NCBI GenBank assembly: GCA_012523635.1
Contig: JAAYTX010000038.1
Coordinates: 1-32,258, forward strand
DNA: 32,258 nt
Direction: 5' to 3'
Source of the DNA: Elusimicrobiota bacterium
GTDB taxonomy: Bacteria; Elusimicrobiota; Elusimicrobia; Elusimicrobiales; Elusimicrobiaceae
Shown: positions 23,965 through 32,258 of the stretch, piece by piece
Position numbering within the stretch: position 1 is the stretch's first letter
Layout of the letters: the number at the start of each line of letters is the position of its first letter
The notes under the pieces: generated by a model
The model's database searches: none
What the model was told of the DNA's origin: nothing
Seen by the model: only the letters and a program-made list of their open reading frames with translations
Made by a program: the position numbers and the translations under genes

Positions 23965-24996
23965 ATGCATTCCAGAAAACTGCGGGTAGGACTCATCGGC
24001 TGCGGCCGCATATCCAAAAACCATTTCGAGGTGATGAAAAAGCTCAACCACGACCTGGAACTGGTCGCCGTCTGCGATATAGAAAAAGAGAAATTCAAGA
24101 AACTGGAAGAGATCAACCTCCAGCCCAAATGCTACACGAACTACGAGGCGATGCTGTCTGAACGCCAGCTGGACCTCATGGTGCTGTGCACGCCTTCCGG
24201 CCTGCATCCCGAACACGGCATAGCCGCCGCCAAACACAAGGTGAACGTGCTGTCCGAAAAGCCGATGGGCACCACCCTTGAAGCGGCCGACAAACTCATC
24301 AAGGAATGCCAAACGCAGGGCGTAAAACTGTTCGTGGTGAAGCAGAACCGCCTCAACCGCACCGTCCAATACCTCAAAAAGGCCATAGAAACGGGGCGTT
24401 TCGGCAAAATCTACCAGGTAATTACCAACGTGCTGTGGACCCGGCCCCAGAGCTACTATGACGCCGACGCATGGCGCGGCAGGCGCGACCTAGACGGAGG
24501 CGCGTTCCTGAATCAGGCCAGTCACTATGTGGACCTGATGTACTATCTTTTCGGCGAAGTCAAATCAGTCTATGCCGTGAACAGGACGCTGGCCCGCAAA
24601 ATCGAGATGGAAGATTCCGGCGTGGCGGCGTTCGAGTTCAAGAACGGCATCATCGGCTCGATGAACGTCAGCATGCTCACTTATCCCAAAAACTACGAAG
24701 GCTCGGTCACCGTCATAGGCGAGAAGGGCCTGGTGAAGGTGGGCGGCGTGGCGCTGAACAAGATAGAGAAATGGGATTTCAGCCAATACCACGACATGGA
24801 CAAGGAAATCGCCGAAGCCAATTACGAGCCGGTAAACGTATATGGAGTGGGCCACCTGCCCTATTACCAGAAGCTCATAGACCATATGCGCGGCAAGGGC
24901 GCCAACTTCGTTGACGGCGCAGAGGGCCGCAAATCGCTTGAAGTGATACTCAACATCTACAAATCCGCGGAGACCGGCAAGCCGGTTCTCTTTTAG
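23965..24996 (+). CDS. wbpB: UDP-N-acetylglucosaminuronate 3-dehydrogenase (Gfo/Idh/MocA; WbpB/WlbA type)
   Basis: A 343-residue Gfo/Idh/MocA oxidoreductase. The NAD-binding loop is GLIGCGRISKNH (9-20), the conserved lysine lies in SEKP (Lys99), and the catalytic-site histidine is in NQASHYVDLMYYLFG (His187). WbpB/WlbA oxidises C3 of UDP-GlcNAcA to the 3-keto sugar. The assignment is supported by the next two genes, which are the transaminase and acetyltransferase of the same pathway. AAGGAG lies 11 bases before the ATG. It is the first gene of the wbpB-wbpD-wbpE operon; the UDP-glucose-type dehydrogenase and epimerase of the pathway are outside the window. Confidence 0.88.
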   Translation: MHSRKLRVGLIGCGRISKNHFEVMKKLNHDLELVAVCDIEKEKFKKLEEINLQPKCYTNYEAMLSERQLDLMVLCTPSGLHPEHGIAAAKHKVNVLSEKPMGTTLEAADKLIKECQTQGVKLFVVKQNRLNRTVQYLKKAIETGRFGKIYQVITNVLWTRPQSYYDADAWRGRRDLDGGAFLNQASHYVDLMYYLFGEVKSVYAVNRTLARKIEMEDSGVAAFEFKNGIIGSMNVSMLTYPKNYEGSVTVIGEKGLVKVGGVALNKIEKWDFSQYHDMDKEIAEANYEPVNVYGVGHLPYYQKLIDHMRGKGANFVDGAEGRKSLEVILNIYKSAETGKPVLF

Positions 24997-25004
24997 GAAA
25001 CCAA

Positions 25005-25607
25005 ATGGCCGACAAACAGTTCCGCAAAGAATGGCTGGAAAAAAACGTCAGCGTGCATGAGACCGCCTGCATAGACGCCCCCTGTAAAATAGGCGCCGGA
25101 ACTAAAATATGGCACTTCTCGCACATAATGGCGGAATGCGAGATAGGGGAGCATTGCAACATCGGCCAGAACGTGGTGATAAGCCCGCAGGTGCGCATAG
25201 GCAACAACGTCAAGGTGCAGAACAACGTCTCGCTTTACACCGGCGTCATCTGCGAGGACGACGTATTCCTGGGCCCCTCCGCAGTCTTCACGAACGTGCT
25301 TAACCCGCGCAGCCACATTTCCCGCAAGAACGAGTACCGCGTGACCACAGTCCGCAAAGGCGCCACCATAGGCGCCAATTCCACGGTGGTTTGCGGCCAC
25401 GACATAGGAACCTACGCCTTCGTCGGGGCGGGCTCGGTGGTCACCCGCAACGTGCCGCCATACGCGATGATAGTGGGCAACCCCGGCAAGCTGCACGGCT
25501 GGGTGTGCGCCTGCGGCTGCAAGCTCCATTTCACCGGTCCCAAAACCCATTGCGCCGAATGCGGAAAAAAGTACACCAAAGACGGCGATATCGTTTCGGA
25601 GGAATAA
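25005..25607 (+). CDS. wbpD: UDP-2-acetamido-3-amino-2,3-dideoxy-glucuronate N-acetyltransferase
   Basis: A 200-residue left-handed beta-helix (hexapeptide-repeat) acetyltransferase. KIWHFSHIM near residues 28-38 is the segment expected of the WbpD/WlbB group, followed by repeats such as IGEHCNIGQNVVIS and VRIGNNVKVQNNVS. The C-terminus carries a four-cysteine zinc-ribbon-like tail, CxCxC then CAEC, present in some family members. It acetylates the 3-amino group to give UDP-2,3-diacetamido-2,3-dideoxyglucuronate. The gene lies eight bases after wbpB, and its stop overlaps the wbpE start as TAATG. Confidence 0.9.
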   Translation: MADKQFRKEWLEKNVSVHETACIDAPCKIGAGTKIWHFSHIMAECEIGEHCNIGQNVVISPQVRIGNNVKVQNNVSLYTGVICEDDVFLGPSAVFTNVLNPRSHISRKNEYRVTTVRKGATIGANSTVVCGHDIGTYAFVGAGSVVTRNVPPYAMIVGNPGKLHGWVCACGCKLHFTGPKTHCAECGKKYTKDGDIVSEE

Positions 25608-26758
25608 TGACGACAAACACCACAATGAAAGTCCCTTTGCTGGACCTTAAAGCCCACCATGCCCCGCTTATGGGCGAAATACTGGAAGCTATAAAGGGCG
25701 TAGCGGAAAGCAACGCCTTCATCCTCGGCCCGCAGACGAAACAGCTGGAAGCTTCCGTGGCCGCTTACAGCAATACCAGGCACGCTATAGGCCTTTCCTC
25801 CGGCTCGGACGCCCTGCTGGCCGCGCTCATGGCGCTTGACCTCAAGCCCGGGGACGAAGTCATCACCCCCACCTATTCCTTTTTCGCCACGGCCGGGGCC
25901 GTCGCGCGCCTTGGCGCCAAACCGGTGCTGGCCGACATCGACCTGTCCACCTTCAACATAGACGTCAAGCAGATAGAAAAGCTCATCACCAAGAAGACGC
26001 GCGCCATAATCCCCGTGCACCTGTACGGCCAGTGCGCCGACATGAAGCCGATACTGGCCATTGCCGCCAAACACGGCCTCAAGGTGGTGGAAGACGCTGC
26101 CCAGTCAATCGGCGCCGAATACTCCGACGGCAAACGCGCCGGATCAATGGGCGATATCGGCTGTTTCTCCTTCTTCCCGAGCAAGAACCTCGGCTGCTGG
26201 GGAGACGGCGGCATGGTGGTGGCCCAGAACGACGCCCTGGGCGAAAAGCTGGAAGTGCTGCGTTCGCACGGCAGCAAGCCCAAATACCATCACAAGATAA
26301 TAGGCGGCAATTTCCGCCTGGACGAGATACAGTCTGCGGTGCTGAACGTGAAGCTCAAGCACCTGGATTCCTGGACCGCGAAACGCCAGGCCAACGCCAA
26401 GCTTTACACCAAGCTGTTCCGCTCCGCAGGTCTGGACAAAAAGGGCGTGACGCTGCCGGAACCGGTCTACGCAGCCTCCGGCGCGAAGCATTTCCACATC
26501 TATAACCAGTATGTGCTGCTTGTCCCCAGACGCGACGAAATGAAGGCTTTCCTGGCTGAAAAAGGAATCGGGAGCGAAATTTATTATCCGGTCCCCTTCC
26601 ATATGCAGGAGTGCTTCCGTTACCTGGGCTACAGGCAAGGCGACTTCCCGCTGGCGGAAAAAGCCGCTTCCACCTCGCTGGCGCTACCCATATATCCGGA
26701 ACTCACGCAGGAACAGCAGGCTTATGTAGTGGAAACGATAGCCGCCTTCCTGAAATAA
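25607..26758 (+). CDS. wbpE: UDP-2-acetamido-2-deoxy-3-keto-glucuronate transaminase (DegT/DnrJ family)
   Basis: A 383-residue DegT/DnrJ/EryC1 sugar aminotransferase. PLP contacts are visible as SSGSDALLAAL, VVEDAAQSIGA (Asp163, Gln166) and the Schiff-base lysine in SFFPSKNLG (Lys193). It transfers an amino group, normally from glutamate, to the 3-keto sugar made by WbpB; the WbpD product then follows. Gene order here is dehydrogenase, acetyltransferase, transaminase. GGAGGA is directly upstream of ATG 25607; the reading frame extends far upstream into wbpD but without function. It is the last gene before a strong terminator. Confidence 0.9.
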   Translation: MTTNTTMKVPLLDLKAHHAPLMGEILEAIKGVAESNAFILGPQTKQLEASVAAYSNTRHAIGLSSGSDALLAALMALDLKPGDEVITPTYSFFATAGAVARLGAKPVLADIDLSTFNIDVKQIEKLITKKTRAIIPVHLYGQCADMKPILAIAAKHGLKVVEDAAQSIGAEYSDGKRAGSMGDIGCFSFFPSKNLGCWGDGGMVVAQNDALGEKLEVLRSHGSKPKYHHKIIGGNFRLDEIQSAVLNVKLKHLDSWTAKRQANAKLYTKLFRSAGLDKKGVTLPEPVYAASGAKHFHIYNQYVLLVPRRDEMKAFLAEKGIGSEIYYPVPFHMQECFRYLGYRQGDFPLAEKAASTSLALPIYPELTQEQQAYVVETIAAFLK

Positions 26759-26775
26759 TAACTATAACAGTGAAA

Positions 26776-26808
26776 ATAAAAACCCGCTGCATATGCAGCG
26801 GGTTTTTT
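26776..26808. terminator. Bidirectional intrinsic terminator, wbpE / kinase gene
   Basis: AACCCGCTGCAT and ATGCAGCGGGTT form a perfect inverted repeat, with six T after the stem on the forward strand and five T on the reverse. It sits between two convergent genes and should end both. Confidence 0.92.
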
Positions 26809-26826
26809 AATTCGCGTGTTTGACAG

Positions 26827-29800
26827 CTAGCGCAGCGTGTTGAGCACGTCCCGCAGCACCTCGTCCACCGAACCGTAGCGGGCGGATTTGTCCGCCTGCA
26901 GGCACTTGCTTATCACCGAATCCACCTTCTTTGGCAATTCAGGCGACAGGTCCAGTATCGGGCGGTACACCATCTTCTCCTTCTGCAGGTAGAAGTTGGG
27001 CCCCTTGAAGGGCAGTTCGCCGGTCAGCAGTTCGTAAATCATCACGCCCAAGCTGTAGATATCAGCCGCAGGGTCGCACTGGCCCAGTTCCTGTTCCGGC
27101 GACATGTAGGCCAGCGTGCCCGTGGAGGCGCCGGTAAGCCGCAGTATGGTGTCCTTGGCCACGCGGGCTATGCCGAAGTCCGTTATCTTCACCAGGCCGT
27201 CGTTGGCCAGCATGATGTTGGAGGGCTTCAGATCGCGGTGTATCACATTATGGCTATGGGCATAGGACAGGCCGTTGCACACCTGCTCGATTATCCTGAG
27301 CGCTTCGCCGAAACGCATGCCCTTGGGAGTGCCGGCCAGCATGTTCTCAAGGCTGGTGCCGTCTATATATTCAAACAGGATGTAAGCCATGTCCTCCATC
27401 TCAAGTATCTCGTAAACTATCACGATGTTGGGATGGTTCAGCTGCGCCACGGTGCGCGCCTCGTTGAGGAACTTATGCACCTCTTTCTTGGACATGTAAA
27501 GCTCATCGCGCATGCGCTTCACGGCGACGCGGCGGTTCAGCGTCTTGTCAAAAACGCTGTAGACTATGCCCATGCCGCCGCGCCCGATCTCCTTTTCCAG
27601 CTCCATCTTTCCGCCTTTTAGCGCGGCTATGCGGCGCGAGTCGTCCTCCAGCCTGGAAAGCTGCCTGGCCGCGGAAGGAGACAACAGCTTTTGTGCCGCG
27701 GGCGCTTCATCTTTTGGTTCAGGCTTCCTGGGCTCCGGTTTCTCTTCCTGCACGGGGGCTGGCGCTTCCTGCGCCGGCTTCTCCGCTTCCGGCTGCTTTG
27801 CGGCAGTCTCGGGCTTGGGCTCCGGCGAGGCCTCCGCCTTCACTTCCGCCTTGGGCTCGGCTTTTGGTTCCGGCTCGGCGGCTTTCGGCGCGGGCGCGTC
27901 TTTGCGGGCTATCTTGTCGCGCAGGGCGGGATAGCGCAGCACCACGTCGCGGAAGGTGACGCCGGAGAGTATGAACTGTTTGTAGATCTCGGCGGCTTTC
28001 TCCAGCTTCTCGGCTTTCTCGCAATAGGTGGCGAAATCGTAATAGAACTCCGGGGCTTCGCCGACAGGTTTTGAGGCCAGAAGCTTTGTCACCATCTCCT
28101 CGGCCAGGTCGTACATGTCAAGGCGTATGTAAAGCTGCATGCACAGGTGAAAATCCTTGTCGGTCCATTTGTCCTGGGAGCGCAGATTCAGCACCTTCAG
28201 GGCCTCGGCGTTTTTGCCCTTTTCCATCAGCGCTTCCACCATGTGGTATTTGTATTCGTCCGGCACCAGTTCCGGCTTCATCTCGTGAATCTTGCCGGCG
28301 GCGCTGTAGGCGGCCGCAAGCTGCTGGTAATCGGCGGAACGCAGGCCGTTGCCGTGATGTTTTATCCCGGCTTCCAGCACCGCAATCACCTGTTCCTGCG
28401 CGCCTTTGTTGCCGAAACCGGCGGCGATAAACGAATAGGTCTGCGCGGGGAACTTCTTGTCCTGAAGAGACTTGACCAGTTCCGCGTCCTTCTTTGTGCC
28501 CAGATGTATGTCCACCAGATGGGCGGCGGCGTCTATAGGCAGGCTATCGCAGGCAAGCGCATCTGCAAACGACAGCACCTTCAGCGCCTCCTTGTCTTTT
28601 CCGGCCTCAAAAAGCTTGAACGCGACGGCCACCAGTTCTGGGGCGGGAATGCCCTCTTTTTTCAGAAGGTCCGTCTTGCCGGAGTCCACAATCAATGCGG
28701 CCAATTCAGCCTGGGGCAGCAGTTCTTCCATGTTTTCCGGCTTGAGGGCCTTCAGCTTGTCGTAAGCTTTCAGCGCCGGGTCGTATTTTTTCAGTTCGGC
28801 GAATTTGCGCACATAGACCGAAAGATAAGCCTGAGTCAGCTTCTCGTCCAGCAGCTTGTCCAAAGCGGAATTTTTCTCAAACAGACCGTAAAGTTCGTCC
28901 GGGTCCAGAATATCAGGGGCCGCCCCGCCCGCTATAAGCTTCTTATAAAGCTTGAATGCTTTTTCCGGTTTTCCGGCCAGGCAGAACTCCTTTATCTTGT
29001 CGGCCTGCCCGCCTTTATTGGAAGCGCCCTTGCCGCGTTTCCTGAAGAAAACATATACCCCCGCAAGCAGGAGGAACAACAGTGCCCCGCCGCCCTGCAT
29101 AAGCCTGTTGCGGAAGGCCTTTGCCTTTCTCTCCGACAGCTGAATCAGCTTCTCGGCAACTTCAGGGGTCTTCTTGAAGCCTGCGGCTGAACGGAATTCG
29201 TCTTCGGCTTCGGACAGCATCCCGCGCCCCAGCATAGCAGCGCCTTCGGCGAAATGCTGCTTGTATTTTTCTTCCGCTTCCTGCTCGCCTGCGCCTTTAG
29301 GCGCGGCAGTGCTGGCATCCACCTCTTTGGAAGGATGCGCGGAAGGCGCGGCAGCGGCAGCCTGCACAGCGGGCGCTGCGGAAGGAGCCACCCCCGCCCA
29401 GTCAGTGGACCAGACACGCACTGTCCTGTCCTCGCTGGCGGAAACAAGCGTCTTGCCATCGGGAGAGAAGGCTATGACATCAACGGAACTTTTATGGCCG
29501 GACAAAGTCAGCAGATATTTGAAGCCCTGCGTTTCCCAGACGCGGATATTTTTATCTTCCCCGCCCGCGGCCAGATATTTGGAATCAGGCGAAAAACGCG
29601 CGTAAAGCACTGCGCCCGATGAGCCGGACAATGTGTTGGTCAGCTGCAGGTCCGGCACGCTCCAGACGCGCACCTGCCTGTCCTTCCCGGCTGACGCCAG
29701 GTGCTTCCCGTCCGGGGAGAACGCGACACTCAGCACATCGCCCGCGTGCTCCTTCAGGGTTTTTATAAGGGTGAACTTCTGGGCGTCCCAAACCTGCACA

Positions 29801-30351
29801 ACCCCGCCCGAGTGCGCGGAAGCCATGTATTTGCCGTCTTCCGAAAAAGCTATGGAGAAAATCCCGCCTTCGGCGGGCAGGGCCTTATGCAGGCGGAAAA
29901 CCACGCTGCGGTAAATACGCAGGGTGCCGTCAAGGCCCCCGGCCGCCATGTAGCGCCCGTCGGGCGAGAACGCCAGCGAATAGGTCACCTGTTCGCTGTC
30001 CTGAATCCTGGCGGCCCCGGCCATTATGTCCATGCGCCAGATTTCCACTATCTTGTCCTGCCCGGCTGATACCAGATATTTGGCGCTGGGCGAGAAAGCC
30101 ATGGCAACCACGCCCTGGGTGTGCTGGCCCTTGAGCACCTTCAGCAGCTTGTAATCCGAAGGTTGCCATAGCTTTATCGTGGTGTCCTTTCCGCCCGTGG
30201 CCAGATAATTGCCGGACGAAGAATAAGCCATTGTCCAGATATCCTGGTCGTGCGCCGTAAATTCCTTGAGCAGGAAATCGGCGGCGGCGGCAGAAAGCGA
30301 AAATCCGGCCAGTAACAGGCAGAATAAAGCCACTTGGCGAAATGTTTTCAT
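26827..30351 (-). CDS. WD40 propeller - membrane helix - repeat region - Ser/Thr kinase receptor
   Basis: A 1174-residue protein. Residues 1-23 are a signal-like segment ending SAAAA. Seven WD40 repeats follow (about 31-62, 73-105, 119-147, 159-188, 199-230, 241-272, 283-314), enough to close one propeller. An Ala/Pro linker and a TPR-like pair lead to one membrane helix (about 421-436) followed by RKRGKG, which predicts a cytoplasmic C-terminal side. Next come several hundred residues of helical TPR-like repeats, a Pro/Glu/Lys-rich stretch (about 830-890), and a Hanks-type kinase from about 916: GRGGMG loop, VAVK Lys945, HRD Asp1040, DFG Asp1058 and APE-like MSPEQ. All catalytic residues are present. 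The ligand and phosphorylation targets are unknown. Confidence 0.88.
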   Translation of the reverse strand: MKTFRQVALFCLLLAGFSLSAAAADFLLKEFTAHDQDIWTMAYSSSGNYLATGGKDTTIKLWQPSDYKLLKVLKGQHTQGVVAMAFSPSAKYLVSAGQDKIVEIWRMDIMAGAARIQDSEQVTYSLAFSPDGRYMAAGGLDGTLRIYRSVVFRLHKALPAEGGIFSIAFSEDGKYMASAHSGGVVQVWDAQKFTLIKTLKEHAGDVLSVAFSPDGKHLASAGKDRQVRVWSVPDLQLTNTLSGSSGAVLYARFSPDSKYLAAGGEDKNIRVWETQGFKYLLTLSGHKSSVDVIAFSPDGKTLVSASEDRTVRVWSTDWAGVAPSAAPAVQAAAAAPSAHPSKEVDASTAAPKGAGEQEAEEKYKQHFAEGAAMLGRGMLSEAEDEFRSAAGFKKTPEVAEKLIQLSERKAKAFRNRLMQGGGALLFLLLAGVYVFFRKRGKGASNKGGQADKIKEFCLAGKPEKAFKLYKKLIAGGAAPDILDPDELYGLFEKNSALDKLLDEKLTQAYLSVYVRKFAELKKYDPALKAYDKLKALKPENMEELLPQAELAALIVDSGKTDLLKKEGIPAPELVAVAFKLFEAGKDKEALKVLSFADALACDSLPIDAAAHLVDIHLGTKKDAELVKSLQDKKFPAQTYSFIAAGFGNKGAQEQVIAVLEAGIKHHGNGLRSADYQQLAAAYSAAGKIHEMKPELVPDEYKYHMVEALMEKGKNAEALKVLNLRSQDKWTDKDFHLCMQLYIRLDMYDLAEEMVTKLLASKPVGEAPEFYYDFATYCEKAEKLEKAAEIYKQFILSGVTFRDVVLRYPALRDKIARKDAPAPKAAEPEPKAEPKAEVKAEASPEPKPETAAKQPEAEKPAQEAPAPVQEEKPEPRKPEPKDEAPAAQKLLSPSAARQLSRLEDDSRRIAALKGGKMELEKEIGRGGMGIVYSVFDKTLNRRVAVKRMRDELYMSKKEVHKFLNEARTVAQLNHPNIVIVYEILEMEDMAYILFEYIDGTSLENMLAGTPKGMRFGEALRIIEQVCNGLSYAHSHNVIHRDLKPSNIMLANDGLVKITDFGIARVAKDTILRLTGASTGTLAYMSPEQELGQCDPAADIYSLGVMIYELLTGELPFKGPNFYLQKEKMVYRPILDLSPELPKKVDSVISKCLQADKSARYGSVDEVLRDVLNTLR

Positions 30352-30385
30352 TTATAGGCGGAACAGGACCGGCTTTTAAAGCTCA

Positions 30386-30409
30386 AACCGGCCGGTTATT
30401 ATTATATCA
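30386..30409 (-). promoter_or_regulatory. Promoter and palindrome of the kinase gene
   Basis: The reverse strand has TGATATAAT (30401-30409), a perfect extended -10. Just downstream, at the expected start site, lies the 12-base palindrome AACCGGCCGGTT (30386-30397). The palindrome may be an operator. The gap to the upstream glycosyltransferase stop is 77 bases, so the kinase gene can be transcribed on its own. Confidence 0.5.
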
Positions 30410-30428
30410 GAAACAGGGGTGCAGAGAA

Positions 30429-32105
30429 TCAGCGCTGCGCGCGGCGCAAACGCAAAAAACTCAGGTCAGGGCCCGGAGCAGAAACGCCTGCAAAACCTGA
30501 GTAAGGCAGGTAAAACGCGTCCTCCTGGTCATACAAAGCCTGCGCTGATCGGCCTCCGCCCTCTATGGAAAACACAGGTTCGTACTCCCGCAGCAGAGTG
30601 CCTGCGCCGGGTGGCAGAGCGTCTATGTTTTTAAGCCCCGACGCGGCCACTACAACCCACTCCGGCCGCATGGGTTTCCCGGACAACGAGTAGAAGCTTC
30701 CGGTAGCCGCGTCATAATCAGCCTTTGAATAACGGGGCACTCCGGCAGACGCGCGGCAGGAATCCAGCGCCGAGTAAAGTCCGGCTTTGAACACATTATC
30801 CTGCTTGAGGGCCTGCGCCCCTCTTGCCGCGTAAAACCCGGCATCCCAGGTAAGAAGCGGGCATCCGTAAAGCCCGCACAGCATGCCCACGGTTGCCCCA
30901 TCCGGCAACAGTTTTTCCGCCGCCAGCGCCGCTTCATTGCGCGTATCCGGCCTGCACATCAGGCTGTCTAATCTCAGGCTGTTATAAAGCGGCAACATGC
31001 ACAAAAGCAGCAACAGAAACACACGACTCAAGCGAGGCTTCCAAACAACGCGGACAGCCAACTCCTCATAAACCATGGCAGACGCGAGACAGAAAAACGG
31101 CAGCAACGGTATGGCATAGCGCACATACCCGGAGCTAACCTTGTCAGCCGCCGCGAAGTATATGACCGCGAACGGGAAAATGGCGAGGAATTCCCGCCAT
31201 TTTTTCAAAGCGCACCAAAGCATGCCGGCAAAACCGGCCAGCAACATCGGCAGGCCAAGCCCGTAATTCAGCGAAAAGGCTATATGATGCCACAGATTGG
31301 ACCCGTGCATCACCCCATGCAGGTTTTTGTGATAGGAAAAATCGGCGGAAAGCTGTCTGAAATCCAGAAAAGCATCTGGCGTGGAAATGAAAAACCCGGC
31401 CAGAAGCGCGAACTGAAACAGCCACAGCCGCCTGTCCCTCAGAAAACGCGGCAGTTCCTGCCGGGACGCGGCCAAAGCCAGATGAGACGCCAGGCCGTGC
31501 GCCGCCAGCAGTATGCCGGCGTATTTTGTGCCGGTGGCAAATCCCGCGAGCAACCCGGCGCACACATAATTGAACACCGTCGGGGCATTTCGCCACCTGG
31601 CGATGAAAAGCACGGACGCGGAGATGAAAAACGCCATCGGCACATCCAGAGTGCCGAAATGCGAGTCGCGCACATGCAGGTAACAACAGGCCATGAAAAA
31701 GCCAGCCGCCAACCCAGCCCGGCGTCCAAGCCATTCCAGCGCGGTTTTGTAAACGACATACACCGTGGCCACTCCAAAAGCGGCCGCCAGCAGGCGATTT
31801 ATGAGAAACAACGCTGACGGCGAGCAGGCATATTCGCGCAACAACGGCTGTGCACCCGCTCCTGATGAAAAATACTGCGATAAGAACCCGTAAACGGCAT
31901 AAATGCCGGATAACAGATAGGTGTAGCCGGTGGGATATACCAGGCTGGCTGGGTGAAAATCAAACACAAGTGCGCGCAGGGCTATGTAAATGACAGTGCT
32001 TTCATCGGGTCTGGCTTCCGTATGCGGCAGACCGAAAGCTATTCCCCACAGGCGCAAAGCGGCGGAGAGCAGCAGCACGGCAATCAACGGAAGGGCGTTG
32101 CGCAT
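30429..32105 (-). CDS. ArnT/PMT-like (GT39/GT83-type) membrane glycosyltransferase
   Basis: A 558-residue polytopic membrane protein with about eleven hydrophobic helices followed by a soluble C-terminal part of about 160 residues. The first outside loop contains GLPHTEARPDES, the Asp-Glu placement of GT-C dolichyl/undecaprenyl-phosphate-sugar transferases, and a second loop has YPTGYTYLLSG and HVRDSHFGTLDVPM, the RDSHF block of the PMT/ArnT-like group. It should transfer a sugar from a lipid carrier to an envelope acceptor that cannot be named. The start lies three bases after the stop of the partial upstream gene, so the two are an operon. Confidence 0.75.
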   Translation of the reverse strand: MRNALPLIAVLLLSAALRLWGIAFGLPHTEARPDESTVIYIALRALVFDFHPASLVYPTGYTYLLSGIYAVYGFLSQYFSSGAGAQPLLREYACSPSALFLINRLLAAAFGVATVYVVYKTALEWLGRRAGLAAGFFMACCYLHVRDSHFGTLDVPMAFFISASVLFIARWRNAPTVFNYVCAGLLAGFATGTKYAGILLAAHGLASHLALAASRQELPRFLRDRRLWLFQFALLAGFFISTPDAFLDFRQLSADFSYHKNLHGVMHGSNLWHHIAFSLNYGLGLPMLLAGFAGMLWCALKKWREFLAIFPFAVIYFAAADKVSSGYVRYAIPLLPFFCLASAMVYEELAVRVVWKPRLSRVFLLLLLCMLPLYNSLRLDSLMCRPDTRNEAALAAEKLLPDGATVGMLCGLYGCPLLTWDAGFYAARGAQALKQDNVFKAGLYSALDSCRASAGVPRYSKADYDAATGSFYSLSGKPMRPEWVVVAASGLKNIDALPPGAGTLLREYEPVFSIEGGGRSAQALYDQEDAFYLPYSGFAGVSAPGPDLSFLRLRRAQR

Positions 32106-32108
32106 GGT

Positions 32109-32258
32109 TCAATGCACCATTTTATCCCACGGAATCAGAAAACCTGCTACGGGAAGCGTGGCCGAAACCTGCACGGCGGACACGGCCAGCACCGTCCAAA
32201 CGCCAGAAAACCCGCCCCGTTCCACGCAATAGGCGGCAGCCGCCATTGCAAGAAACGG
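32109..32258 (-). CDS. C-terminal end of a membrane protein (partial)
   Basis: Fifty codons, open from the right edge to a TGA at 32109, encode the end of a hydrophobic protein: a helix-like stretch around FLAMAAAAYCVERGG and a second ending LPVAGFLIPWDKMVH. The stop is three bases from the glycosyltransferase start, so it is the upstream gene of the same operon. I cannot assign a family from this fragment; a membrane protein of the same envelope-sugar pathway is possible. Confidence 0.55.
   Translation of the reverse strand, partial: PFLAMAAAAYCVERGGFSGVWTVLAVSAVQVSATLPVAGFLIPWDKMVH

Noticed and set aside
27720-27900. Low-complexity DNA as a repeat array or CRISPR
   Set aside because: The repetition follows codons for Pro-Glu-Pro-Lys runs in the kinase linker; there are no equal-length repeats with unique spacers.
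27690-28074. Forward-strand repetitive frames opposite the kinase linker
   Set aside because: They are the complement of the Pro/Glu/Lys-rich linker of the kinase gene and have no independent coding evidence.

Overview
The window is GC-rich chromosomal DNA from a bacterium, densely packed with genes. It has no transposase, phage, CRISPR or tRNA/rRNA signal. Oxygen-sensitive lysine-fermentation enzymes (a radical-SAM mutase and a B12-dependent mutase) indicate an anaerobe. UDP-diacetylated-glucuronate sugar genes, GT-C type membrane proteins and several exported proteins indicate an elaborate, probably diderm, envelope. The closest described metabolic parallel I know is the lysine pathway of Candidatus Cloacamonas acidaminovorans. 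An Elusimicrobiota-like or similar uncultivated lineage is possible, but I cannot prove taxonomy from this sequence.

Region 1 (1-10969) is a divergent lysine-degradation locus. Leftward run kamB, kamC and kamD (cut by the window edge; kamE probably follows). Rightward run a class III aminotransferase (probable acyl-CoA beta-transaminase), a thiolase, both CoA-transferase subunits, kce, kdd and kamA, ending in a strong terminator. Together they convert lysine through beta-lysine, 3,5-diaminohexanoate and 5-amino-3-oxohexanoate to acetoacetate plus 3-aminobutyryl-CoA. With a transaminase and a thiolase in the operon, and no kal in the window, the carbon can all end as acetyl units rather than butyrate.

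Region 2 (11034-17230) holds small or unlinked genes: a YaeQ-like protein, a cupin, a VOC protein, an 8-oxoguanine-deaminase-type amidohydrolase, a YfhO-like membrane protein and a CPBP protease fused to an exported N-terminal segment.

Region 3 (17292-19758) is a tightly coupled rightward trio: a secreted proline-rich protein and two tandem SGNH-hydrolase paralogues, the second of which has lost its catalytic serine.

Region 4 (19759-23804) is a leftward run of overlapping genes: a release-factor-like rescue protein, a THEP1-like NTPase, a double ABC ATPase, an S-like and a T-like membrane component (together an ECF-type transporter), and a TrmO protein with an extra FmdE-like C-terminal domain. 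This is the best candidate for an undescribed system.

Region 5 (23965-26758) is wbpB-wbpD-wbpE, for UDP-2,3-diacetamido-glucuronate synthesis.

Region 6 (26827-32258, leftward) encodes a 1174-residue protein with an exported seven-blade WD40 propeller, one membrane helix, a cytoplasmic repeat region and a C-terminal Ser/Thr kinase. Upstream of it are an ArnT/PMT-like glycosyltransferase and the end of another membrane protein.

No intergenic gap exceeds 300 bases. Transcription starts repeatedly show TG-N-TATAAT-like extended -10 elements, several very close to start codons that lack a Shine-Dalgarno sequence.
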